Assembly: GCA_023621995.1 (NCBI GenBank)
Contig: JAMOAB010000068.1
Location: 62,001-126,000 of the forward strand
Source: Bacillota bacterium
GTDB taxonomy: Bacteria > Bacillota > Clostridia > Caldicoprobacterales > Xylanivirgaceae
Direction: 5' to 3'
DNA length: 64,000 bases
Position numbers and translations under genes: made by a program. Positions 33,648-41,947 of the stretch are shown here, piece by piece. The notes under the pieces are model-generated. The model did not search any database and was not told where the DNA came from. It was given only the letters and a program-made list of their open reading frames with translations. How positions within the stretch are numbered: position 1 is the first letter of the stretch; the number at the start of each line of letters is the position of its first letter.

Positions 33648-34058
33648 CTATTTTTTATTTATATCCTGAATGTCTACAGATTTTACAGAATAGCTCTCTA
33701 ATAATTCAGATGGTAGAATATCTGTGGAGCTACCTAGTACCAGCTCTGTTATAGGCATACCATCATTGTCTACACACTCTCTCACCATATATGAATCTAC
33801 AGCGATTACATCATATGCTATGGAAATAATACAATTATCCCCATCCTCTCTATAGATAATCTCATTAATACAGGAGTTTTTGGGTATGAGTATGCTAGGG
33901 TTTGACATAGCAGTACATTTGAAAATTGTAATCTCACATATACCGGCATCGGTGTCAAATGTAATCTCCTGTAGTGGCGCAGCCCCAGCAGTCGATATAG
34001 GCGCAAATAGCATTTGGACACTATTTGCCGTTGCTACAATCTGTGATAAATATTGCAA
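33648..34058 (-). CDS. Doubtful hypothetical protein, possibly a decayed gene
   Basis: 136-codon frame from TTG 34058 with protein-like composition (GICEITIFKCTAMSNPSIL, VVYREDGDN-type beta strands) but no ribosome-binding site. Eight codons upstream in the same frame the sequence reads ATG AAA AAA TAG, like a signal-peptide start broken by an amber codon. It may therefore be a pseudogene of a small exported protein. No family recognised. Confidence 0.35.
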   Translation of the reverse strand: MQYLSQIVATANSVQMLFAPISTAGAAPLQEITFDTDAGICEITIFKCTAMSNPSILIPKNSCINEIIYREDGDNCIISIAYDVIAVDSYMVRECVDNDGMPITELVLGSSTDILPSELLESYSVKSVDIQDINKK

Positions 34059-34214
34059 AACATTGTGCTATTTTTTCATTTTCAGTTTACAAAGCCGATA
34101 AAAATATAAACTTTTATGCTTATATTATTAGAGTGTTTTTGTCCTAAAAAAGTGCATTAATATATCATTTATTCTTTTAGACTAAAAACAAGTGATAAAG
34201 TTTCACTTTTAGGC

Positions 34215-34239
34215 AAAAAAAATCGGCATAATGCCGATT
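34215..34239 (-). terminator. Terminator of the aldo/keto reductase gene
   Basis: 9-bp stem AATCGGCAT/ATGCCGATT (34221-34229, 34231-34239), followed on the minus strand by six T, directly after the stop codon. Confidence 0.85.
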
Positions 34240-34241
34240 TT

Positions 34242-35204
34242 TTAGTCCAATATATCTTCAATAGTTTTCATTACGTCATCGGTTAGCTCTATTCCAGATG
34301 CCCTGCAGTTTTCTTCCACTTGCTCCGGCTTTGTAGCCCCTATTATTACGCTACTTATCTCCTCTTTTTGAAGTATCCAAGCAAGTGCAAGCTGAGATAG
34401 GCTTATGCCTAAATCATCTGCAATTGGCTTTAACTTTTCTACTCTATCTAAATTATCATCAGTCAAGTAGCGCTCTATATGATGCTTAGTATCTTTATCT
34501 GCTGCCCTGCTATCTGAAGGTACAGCCTCATCTTTCCTGTATTTACCTGTGAGAACCCCTTGGGCCAGTGGACTAAATACAGCAAGACCGATACCATTTT
34601 TATGACATGTGGACATCACTTCGTCCTCTATATATCGATTGAACATATTATATACTGGCTGATTAACTGCAATTGGATTTAAGTTGAGCCTATCTGTAGT
34701 GTGTACACCTTCGGCTATCTGAACAGCACTCCACTCACTTACCCCAACATAGAGCACTTTACCCTGGCGCACCAGATCATCTAGTGCCATAAGAGTCTCT
34801 TCAATGGGGGTCTCTGGATCATATCTATGGCAATAGAATATGTCCACATAGTCCGTGTTTAGCCTCTTTAGGCTGGCGTTACACTGCTCTATTATATGCT
34901 TTCTGGATAACCCCCTATCGTTTGGGCCGTCACCCACTGGCCAAAATGCCTTAGTAGCAAGTACATAGGATGATCTTGGAAAGTCTTTAAGTATATCCCC
35001 TAATACCTCTTCAGCTGCTCCGGGATAAGTCTGCCCCGCCCCATATACATCTGCCGTGTCGAAATAGTTAATGCCTAAGTCGTATGCCTTCTTTATACAT
35101 TCTATAGTTCGCTCCTGTCCGTATGCAGATCCATACGTAAGCCAGCTTCCAAGGGCTATTTCACTCACCTTTATACCATACTTGCCCAATTTTCTATATT
35201 GCAC
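34242..35204 (-). CDS. Aldo/keto reductase
   Basis: 320-aa TIM-barrel NADPH-dependent oxidoreductase of the type similar to potassium-channel beta subunits and YghZ. The catalytic tetrad is present: D49 and Y54 (YFDTADVYG), K85 (ATKAFW), H126 (YCHRYDPE). The C-terminal cofactor segment is SSVIIGATKPEQVEEN. It reduces carbonyl substrates; the natural substrate cannot be told. GTG start with GGGAGG at 7 nt. Single-gene unit with terminator. Confidence 0.95.
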   Translation of the reverse strand: MQYRKLGKYGIKVSEIALGSWLTYGSAYGQERTIECIKKAYDLGINYFDTADVYGAGQTYPGAAEEVLGDILKDFPRSSYVLATKAFWPVGDGPNDRGLSRKHIIEQCNASLKRLNTDYVDIFYCHRYDPETPIEETLMALDDLVRQGKVLYVGVSEWSAVQIAEGVHTTDRLNLNPIAVNQPVYNMFNRYIEDEVMSTCHKNGIGLAVFSPLAQGVLTGKYRKDEAVPSDSRAADKDTKHHIERYLTDDNLDRVEKLKPIADDLGISLSQLALAWILQKEEISSVIIGATKPEQVEENCRASGIELTDDVMKTIEDILD

Positions 35205-35269
35205 AAGACCGCCTCCCTTTTAGATTACATGTCTAAATATATTTATAACCTGTTAAATTGGACTTAAAC

Positions 35270-35294
35270 AAAAAAAACTTCGGCAAAGCCGAAG
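35270..35294 (-). terminator. Terminator of the 155-aa membrane protein gene
   Basis: 7-bp stem CTTCGGC/GCCGAAG with AAA loop (35278-35294) followed on the minus strand by eight T. Confidence 0.88.
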
Positions 35295-35300
35295 CCTATT

Positions 35301-35768
35301 TTAAATACCTATCTCTTTCACATCTACTACATAATTTTGATATAGGGCAAATTCGTACCACTTTCCTTCTTTTATGCTAGGAAAAACTTTATTACTATCT
35401 ATGAGGAGCATCTGTTCCATATCATCTTCTTCATCTTCTTTTACAAGTATTTCATAGTAAAACAGTCTATTGTCTTTATATACAGGTTCTTCTCCTATAT
35501 CGACCACATAGCGTTCCTGTTGTCTTTGTCTTCCTGTCAATATTTCTTGTAGAAACTTTTTATATGTTACAACCGGTTTACCATATATACCCCATATAAA
35601 TTCACAGACACAAAGACCAATGACCAATATGAACAACCCCAATGGGTTGCTTACGTTTTTAGCCACTACCAATGAGATCGTTAAAAAGATTGCAAATATA
35701 ATCAAAACTTTTATTAGTACCGATTGAATCTGTTTTTTTACGCTAAGAAAATCATTTTCTGTATACAT
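35301..35768 (-). CDS. Hypothetical membrane protein
   Basis: 155 aa with two membrane helices (VLIKVLIIFAIFLTISLVVA and PLGLFILVIGLCVCEFIWGI) and a soluble C-terminal half rich in acidic residues (VKEDEEDDMEQMLLID). No family recognised. It lies downstream of tRNA-Val on the same strand, separated by a 38-bp palindrome, and carries its own terminator. Confidence 0.7.
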   Translation of the reverse strand: MYTENDFLSVKKQIQSVLIKVLIIFAIFLTISLVVAKNVSNPLGLFILVIGLCVCEFIWGIYGKPVVTYKKFLQEILTGRQRQQERYVVDIGEEPVYKDNRLFYYEILVKEDEEDDMEQMLLIDSNKVFPSIKEGKWYEFALYQNYVVDVKEIGI

Positions 35769-35794
35769 TATATGCCCCCCTTTTTAGGCAATGT

Positions 35795-35832
35795 AATATG
35801 AAATAAGCCCGTATACGGGCTTATTTCATATT
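35795..35832 (-). repeat. Perfect 38-bp palindrome abutting the tRNA-Val 3' end
   Basis: 19 nt (35795-35813) are followed with no loop by their exact complement (35814-35832). The next base is the CCA end of tRNA-Val. It may terminate or help process the tRNA transcript, although the following T tract is weak. Confidence 0.9.
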
Positions 35833-35908
35833 TGGTGGGGTATATAGGATTCGAACCTATGACTTCCACCACGTCAAGATGGCACTCTACCAACTGAGTT
35901 AATACCCC
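35833..35908 (-). tRNA. tRNA-Val (anticodon GAC)
   Basis: 76 nt with encoded CCA. Acceptor GGGGTAT/ATACCCC, D stem ACTC/GAGT, anticodon stem CCATC/GGTGG with loop TTGACGT (anticodon GAC), T arm ATAGG-TTCGAAT-CCTAT, discriminator A. All stems pair, with one T-G in the anticodon stem. Position 37 is G, which is unusual for valine tRNAs. Confidence 0.95.
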
Positions 35909-35996
35909 GTATGCAATTAATTCTATATTATAATACAAAAATGTAGCTAATTTGTCAAGGGGCTTAGAACGACTCTGATTAAAATATAACAATTTT

Positions 35997-36026
35997 TTAA
36001 CACATTTCATATTTTTTTGGTATAAT
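35997..36026 (+). promoter_or_regulatory. Sigma-A promoter of the rnf operon
   Basis: TTAACA (35997-36002), 18-nt spacer, TATAAT (36021-36026) with an extended TGG before it. It lies 57 nt before the rnfC start codon. Confidence 0.7.
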
Positions 36027-36082
36027 AATAGACAAACTTAGTTTATAATTCGCCGCTTTTAATATGGAATGGAGGAATCCTT

Positions 36083-37423
36083 ATGGAAACATTGACATTT
36101 AAGAAAGGGGTACATCCTTCCTATAACAAGGAGTTGACTGAGGATAGACCCGTGGTTGAACTACTCCCTAAAGAGAAGGCAGTTTTTTTAATGCAACAAC
36201 ATACAGGTGCTATATGTCAACCTATAGTGAAAAAGGGAGATAGAGTTTTAGCCGGTCAGATGATAGCCGATGCAGTTGCGTCAATATCTGCACCAATACA
36301 TTCTAGTATCTCTGGCGTGGTATGTGATATAACAGAAATACCATACACAATGGGAACCAGTGTACCAGCCATAATAATAGAAAATGACCATGAATATAAG
36401 CAGGCAGAACCTATGCATGAGCAGTGTAATTATTGGGAACTTTCTAGAGAAAATATAATCGATATAATTCATGAAGCAGGCATTGTAGGCATGGGCGGAG
36501 CTGCATTTCCTACCTATATAAAACTCAGCCCTTCCAATTATGAGGAAATACACTCTATTATCTTAAATGGCTGTGAATGTGAACCATATATTACTTGCGA
36601 TCACAAACTTATGTTAGACGGAGCAAAAAAGATTGTAGAAGGGCTCAATATAATGTTACATCTATTTCCAAATGCAAAGGGATATATAGGTATTGAAGAT
36701 AATAAGATGGATGCCATATTGGCCATGCAAGAAGCAATAGATGCTGTGGGTGTCTCAAGTAAGATTGAAGTGAAAATTTTAGAGACAAAATATCCCCAGG
36801 GCTCTGAAAAACAACTTATATCAGCAATATTAAATAGAGAAGTTCCAACTGGTAGGTTACCTGCTGATATAGGATGTATTGTCCAAAACGTTGGTACAGC
36901 ATATGCCATATATGAAGCAGTAGTAGAAGGTAAACCCCTTATATCTAGGATAGTGACAGTTACCGGAGGAGCTATATCCCATCCACAAGATTTCTTAGTA
37001 AGAGTGGGTACCTCCTTCCAGGAGCTTATCGATGCTGCAGGAGGATTTACCGAAAGACCTACTAAGATTATAAGTGGAGGGCCTATGATGGGTGTTACAA
37101 TGCCAAATACTAATGTACCCATAACCAAAGCTACAACTGCAGTTTTATGTCTTTTAAAAGAAGAGACATGTATTCCCGATGAATCTAACTGTATTAGATG
37201 CGGTAGATGTGTAAGAGCTTGTCCCATGAATCTACTTCCCCTATATCTCGATCAGTTTGGTAGACGGGGTGATATAGATCGATTCAAGAGTATAAACGGA
37301 ACTAGTTGTATAGAGTGTGGTTGCTGTGCATATGTATGCCCGGCCCACCTGAGGATTGTCAATACTATTAGAAATGCCAAAAGGGAAATTAGAAATAACA
37401 ATAATGTAAAGAAGGTGATATAA
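36083..37423 (+). CDS. rnfC: Ion-translocating electron transport complex subunit RnfC
   Basis: 446-aa peripheral subunit that binds NADH. Nucleotide-binding signature GIVGMGGAAFPTYIKL (133-148) and two 4Fe-4S cluster motifs: C370, C373, C376, C380 and C409, C412, C415, C419. RnfC passes electrons between NAD and the membrane subunits while the complex moves Na+ or H+. GGAGG and ATG start. First gene of rnfCDGEA. It has no fused RnfB-like ferredoxin domain. Confidence 0.97.
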   Translation: METLTFKKGVHPSYNKELTEDRPVVELLPKEKAVFLMQQHTGAICQPIVKKGDRVLAGQMIADAVASISAPIHSSISGVVCDITEIPYTMGTSVPAIIIENDHEYKQAEPMHEQCNYWELSRENIIDIIHEAGIVGMGGAAFPTYIKLSPSNYEEIHSIILNGCECEPYITCDHKLMLDGAKKIVEGLNIMLHLFPNAKGYIGIEDNKMDAILAMQEAIDAVGVSSKIEVKILETKYPQGSEKQLISAILNREVPTGRLPADIGCIVQNVGTAYAIYEAVVEGKPLISRIVTVTGGAISHPQDFLVRVGTSFQELIDAAGGFTERPTKIISGGPMMGVTMPNTNVPITKATTAVLCLLKEETCIPDESNCIRCGRCVRACPMNLLPLYLDQFGRRGDIDRFKSINGTSCIECGCCAYVCPAHLRIVNTIRNAKREIRNNNNVKKVI

Positions 37424-38356
37424 ATGACTGATAATCAATTTATAGAAGCTTCGTCTCCACATATACACGAAAGTGCCTCTACGAAGGCAATTATGTTGGA
37501 TGTCATCATAGCACTTATACCTGCTCTTATAGCTAGTGTAGTATTCTTCAAAATTAGGGCCCTTATTATAGTTGTTTTGTCTGTTGTATCATGTGTCCTA
37601 AGTGAGTTATTATGGCAAAAGATATTTAGACAACAATCTACTATTGACGATTTAAGTGCCGTTGTAACTGGAATTTTACTTGCATTCACCCTTCCTCCTA
37701 CGGTACCTTACTATATACCAGTGGTAGGAGGTATATTTGCAATAATAATAGTTAAACAAATCTTCGGCGGTATAGGTAAAAACTTTTTAAACCCTGCATT
37801 GGCATCTAGAGCTTTTTTAATGGCGACATGGCCAGCTGTAATGTCGAAATGGACATTGGATGGAGTTTCAACTGCTACTCCACTTGAATTGTTAAAGGGC
37901 GCTAGCGGAAATGTCCCTCCAATATGGCAACTTTTCATAGGATGCACAGCTGGATCTGTAGGTGAAACTTCAGCATTGGCACTTATAATAGGTGCGGTTT
38001 ATCTCATATATAGAAAAATAATCACATGGGAAATTCCTGTGGCATATGTAGGCACAGTGTTTTTATTGACACTATTATTCAATGATACAGCTACTCCTTT
38101 TATATGTGCTTCGTATCAGATTCTTACAGGTGGCCTCCTCTTAGGTGCAATATACATGGCCACCGACTATACCACATCTCCGGTTACTAAAAAGGGTAAA
38201 TATATAATGGGGATAGGATGCGGTATATTGACATGTCTTCTTAGAACAAAGGGACAAATGCCGGAAGGAGTTTGTTATTCAATACTCATAATGAATCTAT
38301 TTGTACCCATGATAGAGAGACATACTGTTCCTAAGACATTTGGAGAGGTGAGATAA
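37424..38356 (+). CDS. rnfD: Rnf complex membrane subunit RnfD
   Basis: 310-aa polytopic membrane protein. The covalent-FMN motif is LDGVSTATPLELL with the acceptor Thr at 152, as in NqrB/RnfD proteins. The NPALASRAFLMATWP segment and about nine helices complete the family pattern. It starts directly after the rnfC stop codon. Confidence 0.96.
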   Translation: MTDNQFIEASSPHIHESASTKAIMLDVIIALIPALIASVVFFKIRALIIVVLSVVSCVLSELLWQKIFRQQSTIDDLSAVVTGILLAFTLPPTVPYYIPVVGGIFAIIIVKQIFGGIGKNFLNPALASRAFLMATWPAVMSKWTLDGVSTATPLELLKGASGNVPPIWQLFIGCTAGSVGETSALALIIGAVYLIYRKIITWEIPVAYVGTVFLLTLLFNDTATPFICASYQILTGGLLLGAIYMATDYTTSPVTKKGKYIMGIGCGILTCLLRTKGQMPEGVCYSILIMNLFVPMIERHTVPKTFGEVR

Positions 38357-38929
38357 TTGAAAATAGATGCTAAATGGACTTTAATATTAGTTGCACTCGT
38401 AATAGTGTGTTCTATTGCCACCGGTGGAATATATGTGGCATTGGAAGATAAAATTGCAGAAAATGATTTTGGCGATGGAGATGATATAGATATATCTACC
38501 CTACTTCCTGGGGCAACCGATCTAAAGAAAATAGATATAGATATTCCTGAAGATGGATCTATACGTGATGTACAAGGTGCATACGAGAACAATGAGCTTA
38601 AAGGTTATCTCATAAAGACTGATACAGAAGGAGCATATAGTACCATATCCCTTGCAGTTGCCATAACAACAGAAGGAACTATATCGGGAATAGAAGTATT
38701 GTCACATAATGAAACTGAAGGGCTTGGTGATGAAATTGCCGATGAAGAGTTTACTAATAGATTTAAGGATAAAACCGCTGATTCTCTCCTCAAACTTGTT
38801 GAAGAGGATACATCGGCAGACGATGAAATACAAGGATTATCAGGTGCTACTATAAGTGCCCAGGCTGTTGTCGATGGTGTCAACACAGCAGTAGAATTTT
38901 ATAATGAACAGCTCAAAGGAGGGAATTGA
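38357..38929 (+). CDS. rnfG: Rnf complex subunit RnfG (FMN-binding)
   Basis: 190 aa with one N-terminal membrane helix (9-29) and an extracytosolic FMN-binding domain. The flavinylation motif LSGATIS ends in Ser167, where many homologues have Thr. SHNETEGLGDEI is also typical. The start is TTG, overlapping no other gene and abutting rnfD. An ApbE flavin transferase, needed to attach FMN, is not in the window. Confidence 0.95.
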   Translation: MKIDAKWTLILVALVIVCSIATGGIYVALEDKIAENDFGDGDDIDISTLLPGATDLKKIDIDIPEDGSIRDVQGAYENNELKGYLIKTDTEGAYSTISLAVAITTEGTISGIEVLSHNETEGLGDEIADEEFTNRFKDKTADSLLKLVEEDTSADDEIQGLSGATISAQAVVDGVNTAVEFYNEQLKGGN

Positions 38930-38931
38930 CT

Positions 38932-39453
38932 ATGTCTAAGAATAACGGCAAAAAAATTAGTGCTACACTATTAGCTGCTATATGTACTGGCCTTGTTGCA
39001 ACCACTAGTCTAAGGACAGGATTATCCATAGGTATAGCAGTGTCAATAGTACTAATATTGACAAACCTTATAATGAATATATTTAAAGACAGGGCACCTT
39101 CTAATATGCTCATTCTGTTTTATATGGTACTAGTCGCATTCCTAACCAGTATTATATATATCATTACTCAGGCATATTTGCCTGAACTAATAGCTGAGCT
39201 GGGAGTCTATATGCCCATACTTATATTTAGTGTCTGTATTATAGTCCAGATAGTCTCTGGTGAAGAGAATTATTCGATAAATATAGCACTAAAGACGAGT
39301 ATAGGTTTTATCCTAGCTCTAGGTGTCATAGGTATCGTACGTGAAGTTTTAGGCAAAAATTATACGGCTATGTTAGAAGCTCCAGCTGCCTTTCTGACTG
39401 CTGGAATTCTACTAGCTATTGCATCAGGTATCTTCAATAAAAAAGCAATATAA
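38932..39453 (+). CDS. rnfE: Rnf complex membrane subunit RnfE
   Basis: 173-aa integral membrane protein of the NqrDE/RnfAE family with about six helices. A TTG two codons earlier overlaps the rnfG stop, but ATG 38932 has AGGAGGG at 8 nt and is preferred. Typical segments are APSNMLILFYMVLVAFLTS and LPELIAELGVYMPIL. RnfE and RnfA form the inverted pair that holds the membrane iron-sulfur cluster. Confidence 0.93.
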   Translation: MSKNNGKKISATLLAAICTGLVATTSLRTGLSIGIAVSIVLILTNLIMNIFKDRAPSNMLILFYMVLVAFLTSIIYIITQAYLPELIAELGVYMPILIFSVCIIVQIVSGEENYSINIALKTSIGFILALGVIGIVREVLGKNYTAMLEAPAAFLTAGILLAIASGIFNKKAI

Positions 39454-39484
39454 CTATTATTCCTAATCAGAAAGTGGTGGTAAT

Positions 39485-40054
39485 ATGAAGTTTATCTATA
39501 TATTGATAGCCGCGTTCCTTTCGGAAAACTTTGTACTCTCTAAGTTGTTGGGAATATATCCTGCAATAGATGTACAGAATAGAAAGTATCCTATAGTGCA
39601 AGAAGGCATATTAGTAACAACCGCTGTAACTATAATGACCGTTTTAAGTCATATAATATATACACTGATATTAGAACCTCTAAATATCACATATTTGGCT
39701 ACCATTGTATTTGCCCTTGTTTTGTTTTTAGCTGCACAATTAACTGTTTTAATTTCTAAAAATATGGGTAACTATAATAATAGAGAGATATCTGTTGGAC
39801 AGCTAGTAGTGAATTCTGTAATATTTGCAGCTATATTTTTGAGTATTAACCAAGATCTCAATCTACTTTCCTCTATTGCCAATTCAATAGGAGCAGGTTT
39901 AGGTTATACCCTGGTCTCAATACTCTTAGCCGATGCAATAGATAGGATAGATGATGAAGCAGTGATAGGTGCCTTCAGAGGCGTCCCAATACAACTTATC
40001 TCTCTTGGACTTATGGCGTATGCCTTTTGGGGGTTCAGTGGGTTAGTCCCATAA
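39485..40054 (+). CDS. rnfA: Rnf complex membrane subunit RnfA
   Basis: 189-aa partner of RnfE with the expected FLSENFVLSKLLGIYPAIDV N-terminus, six helices and FRGVPIQLISLGLMAYAFWG at the end. In most Clostridia rnfB follows rnfA directly; here it does not, and the next gene is an FMN-binding lipoprotein with its own promoter. Some transcription may read through because no terminator follows rnfA. Confidence 0.96.
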   Translation: MKFIYILIAAFLSENFVLSKLLGIYPAIDVQNRKYPIVQEGILVTTAVTIMTVLSHIIYTLILEPLNITYLATIVFALVLFLAAQLTVLISKNMGNYNNREISVGQLVVNSVIFAAIFLSINQDLNLLSSIANSIGAGLGYTLVSILLADAIDRIDDEAVIGAFRGVPIQLISLGLMAYAFWGFSGLVP

Positions 40055-40073
40055 GTTTTTCAATAAATAAGTA

Positions 40074-40102
40074 TTGACATAGTAACCTAAATATGGTATA
40101 AC
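40074..40102 (+). promoter_or_regulatory. Strong sigma-A promoter for the FMN-binding lipoprotein
   Basis: TTGACA (40074-40079), 17-nt spacer, TATAAC (40097-40102) preceded by TGG. Near-consensus promoter in the gap after rnfA. Confidence 0.85.
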
Positions 40103-40113
40103 TATGCTCGTAT

Positions 40114-40151
40114 CGAAAATAGGTTGTTATAAAAAAGACAATCTGTTTTCG
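40114..40151 (+). promoter_or_regulatory. Hairpin in the 5' leader of the FMN-binding lipoprotein mRNA
   Basis: 14-bp stem with two G-U pairs (40114-40127 with 40138-40151) and a 10-nt A-rich loop. It would begin about 5 nt after the predicted start site. It may stabilise the mRNA 5' end or be regulatory. Confidence 0.6.
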
Positions 40152-40190
40152 GCAAACTATCAATATTACTTAATTTTGGAGGTATTGATC

Positions 40191-40658
40191 ATGAAAAAAG
40201 CAATAAGTATTTTACTTATCTCAATTTTCCTTGCAACTGCACTAATTGCTTGTGGAGGCGGTGGCGGTGGATATAAAGATGGTACTTATAAGGCAACATA
40301 TGATGATTTTGACGAACATGGTTGGAAAGCCTATGTAGAGATAGTCATAAGTGATGGCGAGATCTCTGACGTTGACTTTGATTATGTCAATGAAGATGGA
40401 GATATAAAATCTGAAGACGAAGAATATAACGCCCTTATGAAAGAAAAATCCGGATCCTCACCTGAAGAGTTTTCTCCTGCATTAGAGCAACAATTGATCG
40501 AAAAACAAAACGTAAAGGAAATAGACAATATAACTGGTGCAACACACTCTGTTGAGAACTTTAAAAAGTTAGCAGAAGCAGCGCTTAAAAATGCTAAATC
40601 AGGTAATACCGAAGAAGCTATAATAAAACAAGAAACATCTGAAAGTAAGGAAGATTAA
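40191..40658 (+). CDS. FMN-binding domain lipoprotein (PplA-like)
   Basis: 155 aa. Signal peptide ending in the lipobox LIAC, a glycine spacer, then one FMN_bind domain: DGTYKATYDDFDEHGWKA, VEIVISDGEISDVDFDYVN, and the flavinylation site ITGATHS. Similar lipoproteins accept electrons outside the membrane in flavin-based extracellular electron transfer. ATG 40191 has GGAGG. It is next to rnfA and has a matching terminator, so it probably forms an electron-transfer unit with Rnf, but this is inference. Confidence 0.88.
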   Translation: MKKAISILLISIFLATALIACGGGGGGYKDGTYKATYDDFDEHGWKAYVEIVISDGEISDVDFDYVNEDGDIKSEDEEYNALMKEKSGSSPEEFSPALEQQLIEKQNVKEIDNITGATHSVENFKKLAEAALKNAKSGNTEEAIIKQETSESKED

Positions 40659-40693
40659 ATAAAAAAGCTGGGTTACGCCCGGCTTTTTTATTT
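40657..40693 (+). terminator. Terminator of the FMN-binding lipoprotein gene
   Basis: 16-bp stem with one G-U pair (40657-40672 with 40678-40693) and a T6 tract in the 3' arm. Confidence 0.9.
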
Positions 40694-40713
40694 GCACTCT
40701 TCATCTATAGCTT

Positions 40714-41868
40714 TCATGTAATTTCTTCTAGAAGAGATATGATATCTTCGTTGGAGAGATATACTGGATTTCCATTCATACTATTTCCCCTAGATGCCTT
40801 TGCTAATATAGGTAGCATCTTTTGATCAATATTGTAGGCTTTAAAATCAGATGGTATTTTCATATGTTTATTGAGCTTCTCTATATAATCTATTGCAGCT
40901 TGTGCCCCCTCCCTCGTGTCTTCAAAAGCTCTTCCTGTTAGTATACTTCCTATATCTGAAATTTTGTCTTCCCTAGAAACCAAATTTACTCTCATCACAT
41001 GGGGCAGTAATATGGCACATGCCATTCCATGTCTGATTGGATAATAACTGCCAAGGGCAGATGCTATTCCATGGGCTGCACCCAGTCCTGAATTGGCAAG
41101 ACAGACACCACTTAGAAGACTGGCAAGTGCCATATCTTCCCTTGCCTCTATATTTGCACCATCATCATATGCCTTTTTTAAGGCCCCTCCAGCTAGACGT
41201 ATGCCTTCCTTTGCTATCATATCGGTTACACGATTGGATTTTTTACTAATATATGATTCTATGAGCTGGGTAAGGGCATCCATTCCTGATATTGCCGTCT
41301 GATAAGGAGGAAGGCTAAGGGTTAAAAGTGGATCGACAATTGCTAACCTCGCAAGTAGCTTTTCGCTTCTAAAGCTCTTTTTAAAATGCATTGTCTCAGA
41401 TGATATGACCGCATTCTTAGTCACCTCTGCACCCGTACCTGCTGTTGTAGGTATAGCTATGAAAGGAGCTCCATCATTTAAAAGGGATCTGCCCTCGCCC
41501 ACTCCTTCCAAATAGTCCAATATATGACCTTCATTTGTTATAAGCCCTGCAATGGCTTTACCTGTATCAATTACACTACCACCACCCACAGCTATTACAC
41601 CATTACAATTATATTTTTTCCCAATATTTACACCCTTTTCTATTATATCTATGTCAGGTTCCTTTGTAACTCCTCTATAATAATGGTATTCGATACCCTC
41701 ATCTCTAAGCTGTTTTTCGATTCTGCCTAGTACACCGGTATTTTCAAGTGAAGAGCCTCCACATACTAATAGGTAGTTATCTGCGTAGTCTTTTACAAAT
41801 CTACTCAATTTAAATAGGCTCCCACTTCCGTATATAATCTTTGTCGCTGTACTAAACTCAAATTGCAT
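40714..41868 (-). CDS. Iron-containing alcohol dehydrogenase family protein
   Basis: 384 aa. NAD-binding loop AVGGGSVIDTGKAIA (about 93-107). Metal-site region: D197 (GMDALTQL), then Q201 at the place of the first His, H266 (GAAHGIAS) and H280 (IRHGMACA). The Gln replacement occurs in a subgroup I remember with DALTQLIE, so the metal may bind differently. Substrate unknown. ATG 41868 follows AGGGGTGAT; the GTG at 41877 is too close to it. Confidence 0.92.
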   Translation of the reverse strand: MQFEFSTATKIIYGSGSLFKLSRFVKDYADNYLLVCGGSSLENTGVLGRIEKQLRDEGIEYHYYRGVTKEPDIDIIEKGVNIGKKYNCNGVIAVGGGSVIDTGKAIAGLITNEGHILDYLEGVGEGRSLLNDGAPFIAIPTTAGTGAEVTKNAVISSETMHFKKSFRSEKLLARLAIVDPLLTLSLPPYQTAISGMDALTQLIESYISKKSNRVTDMIAKEGIRLAGGALKKAYDDGANIEAREDMALASLLSGVCLANSGLGAAHGIASALGSYYPIRHGMACAILLPHVMRVNLVSREDKISDIGSILTGRAFEDTREGAQAAIDYIEKLNKHMKIPSDFKAYNIDQKMLPILAKASRGNSMNGNPVYLSNEDIISLLEEIT

Positions 41869-41947
41869 TAAAATCACCCCTGTACAAATTGAAACTTTAT
41901 TCAGAATATAAGTTTAGCATGTAAATACAAAAAAAGGAAGGGATAAT

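Noticed and set aside
35768-36010. 80-codon minus-strand frame across the tRNA-Val gene
   Set aside because: It overlaps a tRNA whose stems all pair, and has no ribosome-binding site.
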